From Clytia hemisphaerica (lineage: Eukaryota; Cnidaria; Hydrozoa; Leptothecata; Clytiidae): a stretch of 64,000 bases of DNA. Of the stretch, positions 57,656 to 64,000 are shown one piece after another. A program made the position numbers and the translations under genes. Numbering within the stretch: position 1 is the first letter of the stretch; each line of letters begins with the position of its first letter. The notes beneath the pieces are model-generated. The model worked only from the letters and a program-made list of their open reading frames with translations. It searched no databases and was not told the origin of the DNA. Where the stretch lies: assembly GCA_902728285.1 (NCBI GenBank), contig CACVBU010000975.1, positions 990,193-1,054,192 of the forward strand, written 5' to 3'.

Positions 57656-58600
57656 TTAAGAATAGAAAATGTCTTTATAATCAGGAAAAGATTCAATCAA
57701 GTCATTCAGATGTGTTACTTTCATTACTTCATTGTTATTGTCAGCAAAACGCACGTTAATTGTCCCATTAAAGACCCAAAACGACTCAATTGCATTCTTA
57801 TTATAGAGTGATTTCACTTTTCCCCAAAGATATCGATAATAACTGCAAAGGTTATTGTTAATATACAACGTGTTAGAAAGATTCACTTTTGACAAAACTT
57901 CTCTCTTTTTGAATTCCTTTCCTTTTTTGATGAATTTTTCTGCAAATTTTCTGTTTACGAATCTGACAATAGTACGTTTTGGTCCGTTTTGATTTTTGTT
58001 TTGAGTGAGTCGATGACAGGCTTCAATATCCTGTGAAGAGATTGTAATGTCAACAGCTTTAGCGACTTCAATAACTTTTGCCTCTAGATCCTGTTGTTTA
58101 ACGTAATCAGGGATACCAGCTATTTCAATGTTATTTCGTCTTGTATATTGTTGAAGCTCAGCAGATTCCCTTTCAAGTTGTATCATGTCGTCATTTTTAC
58201 ATAAGTCACTTGAGATATTTTTCAATTCAGATTTGAGATCATCAATAATCAAGGACTTTGAATCTAAATCTTGCCTCAAAGTGTCAATTTCTGCTTTCAT
58301 AGCTAGGTTTTCGTTTTGAAGTTTAATGATGATCTCATCCTTAGTATCTTTGATCTTTTGAGCAATGTCATGTTTGATAATTCTCATCTCATAATAAATC
58401 ATTTCCAAAGTTATCTCTCGTGTGGGATCCAAATCAAAAAAAGACTTGGAGGTAGAATAATATACTTCCCCATCAACAACTGATGTATCTCCTTCCTTTG
58501 GTGGTGGATCTTGAGTCTGCAGTTGGGTGGGATAATCATCAGGAATCTCAGCAATAATATCAGCAATGTCATTCTTTTGCTTTCTTGTTGTGATAGACAT
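57656..58600 (-). CDS. Retrotransposon ORF1: coiled-coil, RRM-like RNA-binding protein
   Basis: The 314-residue protein starts MSITTRKQKNDIADIIAEIP. Residues about 75-165 are heptad-rich (LKSELKNISSDL, MIQLERESAELQQ) and predict a coiled coil. Next comes YTRRNNIEIAGIP, the beginning of the RRM-like domain of L1-type ORF1 proteins, and then KRTIVRFVNRKFAEKFIKKG and a C-terminal domain ending FPDYKDIFYS. Such proteins trimerise, coat the element RNA and act as chaperones during integration. ORF2 begins 114 bp downstream. A complete ORF1 supports a recent insertion. Confidence 0.88.
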   Translation of the reverse strand: MSITTRKQKNDIADIIAEIPDDYPTQLQTQDPPPKEGDTSVVDGEVYYSTSKSFFDLDPTREITLEMIYYEMRIIKHDIAQKIKDTKDEIIIKLQNENLAMKAEIDTLRQDLDSKSLIIDDLKSELKNISSDLCKNDDMIQLERESAELQQYTRRNNIEIAGIPDYVKQQDLEAKVIEVAKAVDITISSQDIEACHRLTQNKNQNGPKRTIVRFVNRKFAEKFIKKGKEFKKREVLSKVNLSNTLYINNNLCSYYRYLWGKVKSLYNKNAIESFWVFNGTINVRFADNNNEVMKVTHLNDLIESFPDYKDIFYS

Positions 58601-58830
58601 ATTTAAAACAAAATTTGGCTCGAGAAACTAGGTGTGTTGTGTTTTAAGCGCCAAAAATTTTGACACGTCTGTACTCCGCGGATGTCAAAGCGAGAATGTT
58701 CCTTTCTTTCTTTCTTTCTTCTATATACTGCTTCTCCATTCCAACCCGCCAAGTAACGGTCGATCCTATGACACAGAGAGTGTATGGACACTTTATTAGG
58801 TGCTGACCAGGGTTAAACTTTCGTGTCACT

Positions 58831-60038
58831 TATCCTACAAGAATGGAAAGATCCAGCAGGCACAATAGAACGAAATTCTAGCTGGTGGTTTTCCTGGGAA
58901 ATTTTCGTGCCTTTGTAGTCCTTTGTATATTCTTCCGTCTTTCCATCATCTGTCTATGTCCGTGTAATGCTGACGTGATCTAGTCAAACTATGTATTGTT
59001 TTACTAGTATTATTCAAAATGGTTTTTTTCATATTAGATCACGGCAGAATTATTCTAGGCATACTGATGAGCTCTGATATTGAGCGAAACAGATCTTAAT
59101 GTAAATGCCTCACATCAGACATATCTTAAATATATTTTATTTTTCTCTCGTTTTATGTACAACCGAGCCGATATGCATTGACGGATAAAGCTAACGTATA
59201 CAAAACGGAAGTCACCAACGATCAATTTGGACAATCTTAATTTATTTGACATTTGTTTTTAATGAAAATATATATTTCGATAGTAAAATACTATGCATTG
59301 TATTAAATTACTTTGAATTTCTATCCCGAATTGTTTAATGATGAGATGGAGAAGATACTAGTAGAGCAACAATCTATGTTTTTTTAAACCCAAGTGGATT
59401 TAAACATACCTTCTATGATTTAAACAAGCTAAGATCCGAGACTTTAATCTTTGCGTTCCAGTTCCACCTTGGCCTGTATTTTGAAAACACGCCCCATACA
59501 AAATGTTCCATCAAACCCACTTCTATACCAATTTAAGCTATGGGCGTCCACGCCCACGAAAACTTACACTTTTGAAAACCTTTCGAAATAATTTCATCCA
59601 CCCACGTTTCCCAATAGTACCTGATAGTACATATGAGAGAGTGATATATAGCGGTACCATTTTAGTTTCGTCCGGGAATTTCCCTAGGACAAAAGGAATT
59701 TCCCAAAGGGCAATATCATTCTTTTAGAAACCACAAGCTATTATTACGAACGAGACACTCACTCTTTGAATATTTTCGATCAAATGTGTGGCTCTGCCAC
59801 CCATTCAACAAATGGTAAACTCGTCTAATGGTGAGTTGCCGGTTAACCACGTGCAACGTGGCCTGTGTTTGGGGTTCACAGGTATTGGGATCTGCAGCCC
59901 ATAACGTCCCCCGGTTGTTTGGAAATATTTGGGCGTTAAATCTTAACACCGCCCTAATGAAATTAAAAACCGCCCTCTAACCGCCCATTTGAAAATTGAA
60001 ATTTGCGACACCCCTTGAAAATCCTGGCTACGCCACTG
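58831..60038. other. 3' non-coding part of the hAT element
   Basis: No coding frame was recognised (59503-59949 frames have no domain). Near the right end are CCGCCC motifs (about 59949-59990) that are the inverse of GGGCGG / GGCGG near the left end, consistent with subterminal transposase-binding sites. Confidence 0.5.
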
Positions 60039-61200
60039 ACAATCTACTACCATTACCACATAAACAAAGAAACCTTAAACTTTTTGCTGGAAGCAAGACA
60101 CCAAGAACAAACTTATTTTATATTTTACCAAAAATCCACAAACCACTCATCCCAGGAAGGCCGATAGTTTCTGCAGTAAACTCAGTAAACGAAAATGATA
60201 AACTCACACATAAAGGACACAAAAGATTTCCTACGCTCCATAGTCAACAAAAAGATAATAGACACAACTTACCTAGTGACAATAGATGTCACCTCCCTAT
60301 ACACAAATATACCAACCGAGGAAGGCGTGAACGCATGTTTACACTACATAGATCAATACAAACAACTCCTTCCGAAATTCACTCCAAACAAAAAGATAAT
60401 ACAAACACTTTTACATTTCGTACTTGAACACAACTATTTTTTATTCAAAGACATCCTATATAAACAAATACAAGGCGTTGCCATGGGTACAAAGGTTGCT
60501 CCAAACTTCGCTGATTTTTTCCTTGCCAGATTTGAAGAACAATATATACTTACACCAGAAATAAAAACCAAAATTAAACTTTACAAGAGGTATCTAGACG
60601 ACTTTTTCATGCTCTGGACTGAGCATGAAAATGTCCAACAATCAAATTCACACATAAATACTCAGCAGAGGAAATAGACTTCCTTGACTCCAGCATATAC
60701 AAAGATCACAAAACCAACACCTTCAAGAGTAAACTCTACAAAAAACCAACAGACACAAACTCACTATTACACTACACATCATACCACCCAAAACACACAA
60801 AAGAAAATATAATACATACTCAAGCTTTAAGATACCGCATGCTAACCACAGACAACAAAATTCTTCAACAACAACTTAGCCATCTTAAAAATGACCTCTG
60901 CGATAGGGGGTACCCACCACAACTTGTGAATAAAAACATCAACAAAACAAAACACCAAAAACAATTCCACTGCCTGTATAATAAACAAAAACAACAAAAA
61001 CAACGAATGGCTTCACATACAAAAACAAAAACAAAACCCCCTCAAATCTCCCATTTATCATAAAATAACACTTCACTATTATACAAAAGATACTTTCCAA
61101 ACACTGGCCCATCATTCAAAAAGATGACACACTGAAAGAAATTTACCCTAAACTTTTTTAGTTTACAAAAGAAACAAAAATATCAAAGACACCCTAACCA
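60039..61200 (+). pseudogene. Penelope-like element, reverse transcriptase core and 3' part
   Basis: Continuing the element broken at 48486, the plus strand reads LFYILPKIHKPLIPGRPIVS, changes frame near 60195, then TYLVTIDVTSLYTNIPTEEG, IQGVAMGTKVAPNFADFF and the catalytic YKRYLDDFFMLW. It changes frame again near 60650 and continues with EIDFLDSSIYKDHK, LYKKPTDTNSLLHYTSYHPK and ILSKHWPII. These are characteristic Penelope-like motifs. No GIY-YIG endonuclease was found downstream, so the copy is either truncated or of an endonuclease-lacking type. Two frameshifts plus the hAT insertion make it inactive. Confidence 0.9.
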
Positions 61201-61439
61201 CAACACGTTTCTCATAAATATATATATCTTAAGTAGCCATAATTGTAATTTAATATATACTTTTATTTTTATTCATGTAACACATTCATATATAAAAATA
61301 ACAACATACTTCACTCTTACTACGCTTCTACTTAGAACACTACCTCCAAAACGATAGCACTTACGATACTTCTCACAACCCCTACACTACCTCAAAAATG
61401 ATAACACTTACGTTACGATCTTCAAAACAACCGCCACAC

Positions 61440-61930
61440 TATCGATAACATAAACATATGCTTATAAAATACACCCACAATATATAGGAAAACAACCCCA
61501 AAATCGACGTAAGCCGATTATCAACAACACACCATGCGCATAAAAGTTACAAACAACCACACGGTTATGCCTATAAATAAACACACCATTATGCTTATAA
61601 ATAAACGTCACTAAAAACAATACAAAATATACCAACAAAAACAATACAAAATATCAATAACATATCAACAACACACCATTATGCCTATAAAAGTTACCAA
61701 CAACCACACCATTATGCTTATAAATAAACGTTACCAAAAACAACATCAAAACAATACAAAATATGCTTATAAAATACACCCACAATATATAGTTACCAAC
61801 AACGACACCATTATGCTTATAAATAAACGTTACCAAAAACAACATCAAAACAATCCACAATATATAGTTACCAACAACCACACCTTTATGCTTATAAAAT
61901 ACACCCAAAATAGACAAAAACACGTCTATT
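61440..61930. repeat. Tandem repeats with ~99- and ~75-bp periods
   Basis: Units contain GTTACCAACAACCACACCAT, TATGCTTATAAATAAACGTT and ACAATATATAG. The GTTAC anchors lie at about 61546, 61693, 61792 and 61867. The array follows the 3' end of the Penelope-like element and may belong to it. The minus-strand frames through it repeat VTFIYKHNGVVVGN and are not genes. Confidence 0.8.
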
Positions 61931-62094
61931 CTACAGTAACACAATCCAAAGTACATGGTTCCTCAACACTCGTTGGTGGTGTTACCGGATCTGAAGAAGA
62001 TTTTCCATTGCTTAAAAAGCGGATTAATATATTGTCCTTTTTCTTGATTTGATCAAACCTTTGGGCAGATGGCCCTTCAGTATCAACAAGAACG

Positions 62095-62355
62095 TCACAA
62101 GTACCCGGCATGCTTTTCGCTTGCAGATTTGATGTTTTTTATGCTCAGTTCATCGTATTCAGCAAATGATACATAAACCCTCGCATCTAAAGGTTCAAAA
62201 ACTTTTCTTTTTTTGCCTGTTGCAATAGGATCACAGTTCTGAACTGTCAATTCGCTTGGAACATCACTTTCAACAATATGATTCCTTTGTCTTTTAGCAG
62301 ACATGTCTTTTTGGTAGTTCTTGAATACAGCTTTGTTATTATTACGTTTGCTCAT
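62095..62355 (-). CDS. Possible first exon of an unknown protein
   Basis: The frame begins MSKRNNNKAVFKNYQKDMSA and contains KRQRNHIVESDVPSELTVQN and ARVYVSFAEYDELSIKN. It has two basic clusters like nuclear localisation signals (KRQR, GKKRKVF). It ends at CATGCCGGGTACTTG, where a GT donor or a frame change could carry it into the downstream frame ending near 61926 (DVLVDTEGPSAQRFDQIKKK). No family is recognised. Composition is protein-like, hence a low-confidence call. Confidence 0.3.
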   Translation of the reverse strand: MSKRNNNKAVFKNYQKDMSAKRQRNHIVESDVPSELTVQNCDPIATGKKRKVFEPLDARVYVSFAEYDELSIKNIKSASEKHAGYL

Positions 62356-64000
62356 TTTAAAAATAAATCCAAAAAAGGAAACTTAAACCAGGCAACATTA
62401 TTAGTTTGACAATCGAACTAGATATTGCTCTTTATATACAAGAGATTTTACAAAGGTCAGAAAAACCTAATTATTCTTCTATAAGAGCAGGGATGGAGGA
62501 GGCGTTTAAAAAAGGAGTCGTTTTTTCAAAGTAATACGTGTAAAACAACAGAATTCAAAATATCCCAATACAGTAATATCCACCTGGAAAATTATTACCC
62601 AAAGAACTTTTATTTCAATTGACCCCAGTGGTACAGTATTCATCTCCTTTTTTATCTCACTTTATCTCGAAAAACTTTCTTACTGGGTGACCGAGGCAGG
62701 GGTGCAAAATGCCATTTATACCTTTAAATATTACATGGCTGATAGTCTAATACATACTCTTCCCAAAAATGAACTTTTAGAGTTTAGATTCGGAAGGACA
62801 CCCGGGGACAGGGACAGGGACCTGTCGTTGGAGATTTAAAACCCTGATAGACTGATATATACTGAAATTTGACGAAATTTTCTTAGCAAAAAAGTCGACT
62901 CTAGACTTTTGTAAATTTGGAACCCGTTTAGAGATTGAAAAAGAACCCTGCCCAGTGACACTTTCCCGTATCAAATTTAGAAGCTATTATTTTTTTAGAA
63001 GCTCTACGAATAAGAAAACAATCGGATAAGGTCAAATAATCTTCTAATACATGTACCATAATATAGTCTGGAATCTTCAAAATCCAAATCATTTCAAACA
63101 AAAACAAAATTACTCACGTCAACATTCTTTTCAATTTTGACAAAGTAATTTTTCTCGGAATGAGAATGTGCGAGACAGTCTTCTTTATGTAGTCTTGTTT
63201 GCTTTTTCCGATTTCATAGTAAAACGACACAACTTCAATTTCATTTTGATCTGTATTCTCCATTTTGAGGTTTTACTTAAGACAAATTTTCCTACTTCTA
63301 GTTCTGAAAACACTCTTGTCAACATATCTTGACATGTGCAAATGCAAAAGAGTAAAGAAAAGTAGAGAAGTAAAACACGACACAAAAATTTTTTGTTTAC
63401 GTGATCTTGATTATAGCAATCGAAAAAGATAAAAGAAAGGTGAGAAGATCATTGATATGCTAAATGAGAATAAGAGAGCAGAAAAAATGCGAGAGAAAAT
63501 TTTATGTTTCTATAACAACGGCTGTTTTTCTTTAGCCTTATGGGCATTATGGCGTCTCTTTAAATGAAGAAAGTGCTAGAAGTATATTATTTCACGCATT
63601 CACGAAAGAATTAGGACAGATTCACGCATTCACGCAAACTGCTGGGGGCCCCATTATAAGAAAGTGCTCAATGGAACGAATCTAGCTTGGTCTTTGGTAT
63701 AGCTTACTATAAAAAGTTTTGTTTTTAAAAAGTTAACCTACACATTGTATTCAATATAGTTAATGTAGACTGTAAAGACTGGGACTCTAATCAAAAGGTT
63801 CTAAAGAGATTTCAAAATCAACTCATTCAAATCATCACCTCCTCTTTGCCTTCTTTTCTTCTTCTGACATTCTTTTATCTCTAGCTAAAAAAGAAAAATC
63901 AGGAGACTTATTTTTGGAAGTAAGCAATGTATTAATAACTGGTATTATAACAATAGACTAAATCAGCTTTTCAGATTTCATAGTCTGATGGAAAGGAAAC
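62356..64000. other. No gene recognised
   Basis: AT-rich sequence. ATTCACGCATTCACG-like repeats occur at about 63595-63630. A minus-strand frame at 63185-63385 starts with a hydrophobic signal-like stretch (LLLYFSLLFCICTC) but has no other support. Confidence 0.4.

Larger units (their letters stand above)
53938..58830 (-). mobile_element. CR1/Jockey-like non-LTR retrotransposon, near full length
   Basis: On the minus strand: a 5' leader (about 58601-58830), ORF1 (57656-58600), ORF2 (54200-57541), a ~260-bp 3' untranslated region and a tail of about six to seven TTAC units (53938-53968). Both ORFs are open from start to stop, so this is a young and possibly active copy. It sits between the transposase stop and the right end of the hAT element. 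The 5' boundary is approximate because no target duplication was found. Confidence 0.85.
48487..60038. mobile_element. hAT transposon (11.5 kb including a nested retrotransposon)
   Basis: The left end CAGTGGCGTCACTAGG and the complement of the right end CAGTGGCGTAGCCAGG are hAT-type termini. GGGTGTCGC follows within 35 bp on both sides, and subterminal GGGCGG and GGCGG motifs are inverted between ends. The element splits a Penelope-like reverse transcriptase in the middle of its coding region. The flanks share ACAATC (left 48482-48487, overlapping the first C of the terminus; right 60039-60044), so the expected 8-bp target duplication is only partly visible. It encodes the OTU-transposase protein at 49003-53833 and hosts a CR1/Jockey-like element at about 53938-58830. 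Confidence 0.85.

Noticed and set aside
61462..61956. Membrane-protein-like minus-strand frames
   Set aside because: They are translations of a tandem repeat, with the same peptide recurring each period.
1..64000. CRISPR array, bacterial operon or prophage
   Set aside because: No uniform repeat-spacer structure and no prokaryotic gene organisation; all regular repeats are minisatellites or transposon parts.

Overview
The window is AT-rich animal DNA. It has spliced genes with GT-AG introns, long non-coding stretches, and layers of transposable elements. No bacterial signatures, operons or CRISPR arrays were seen. The protein families (DUF6589-type, SWIM-domain, RecQ-like, OTU-hAT, Penelope-like and CR1/Jockey-like) and the MITE load fit a cnidarian or another early-branching invertebrate. 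That assignment is inferred from recognised families, not from a search.

Layout. 1-10000: two copies of the 5' end of one non-LTR retroelement (1-1356 and 8520-10000), each carrying a C-rich minisatellite, with a fold-back MITE (2300-3213), a non-autonomous hAT with a perfect 8-bp target duplication (4283-5024) and a 19-bp minisatellite (6755-7540) between them. 10002-10789 (minus): first two exons of a kinase-like protein, cut off by retroelement sequence. 11982-15654 (minus): a five-exon gene with transposase-like features, intact except for a 26-bp duplication. 16957-17740: a TA-flanked MITE and a ~51-bp minisatellite. 18557-20948 (plus) and 21083-28474 (minus): a convergent pair, a RecQ-like helicase and an eleven-exon DUF6589-family gene, both with in-frame stops. 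29561-29697 (plus): a PHD-finger exon. 30132-32892 (minus): a six-exon BEN-like gene with one in-frame stop. 36788-39781 (minus): a SWIM zinc-finger gene whose last exon is split by a 1.19-kb inverted-repeat element. 40003-42447: further inverted-repeat elements. 44867-46600 (minus): a decayed reverse transcriptase. 47243-61200: a Penelope-like element split by an 11.5-kb hAT element encoding an OTU-protease-like domain joined to a transposase; that hAT is itself split by a nearly full-length CR1/Jockey-like retrotransposon (about 53938-58830). 61440-61930: tandem repeats. The last 1.6 kb shows nothing convincing.

How the parts relate. Most recognisable coding sequence is transposon-derived. 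Two sets stand out. The RecQ-like helicase and DUF6589 gene converge with only 134 bp between them and may be the two genes of one decayed helicase-encoding DNA transposon, possibly Academ-like (inference; no terminal repeats found). The Penelope > hAT-OTU > CR1-like nest gives a relative insertion order. Several genes are broken by small lesions: in-frame stops, three perfect 16-26 bp tandem duplications, and one short T run. These are either real pseudogenisation or residual assembly error. An N at 15933 and a deletion-rich first retroelement copy make sequence quality a live question.
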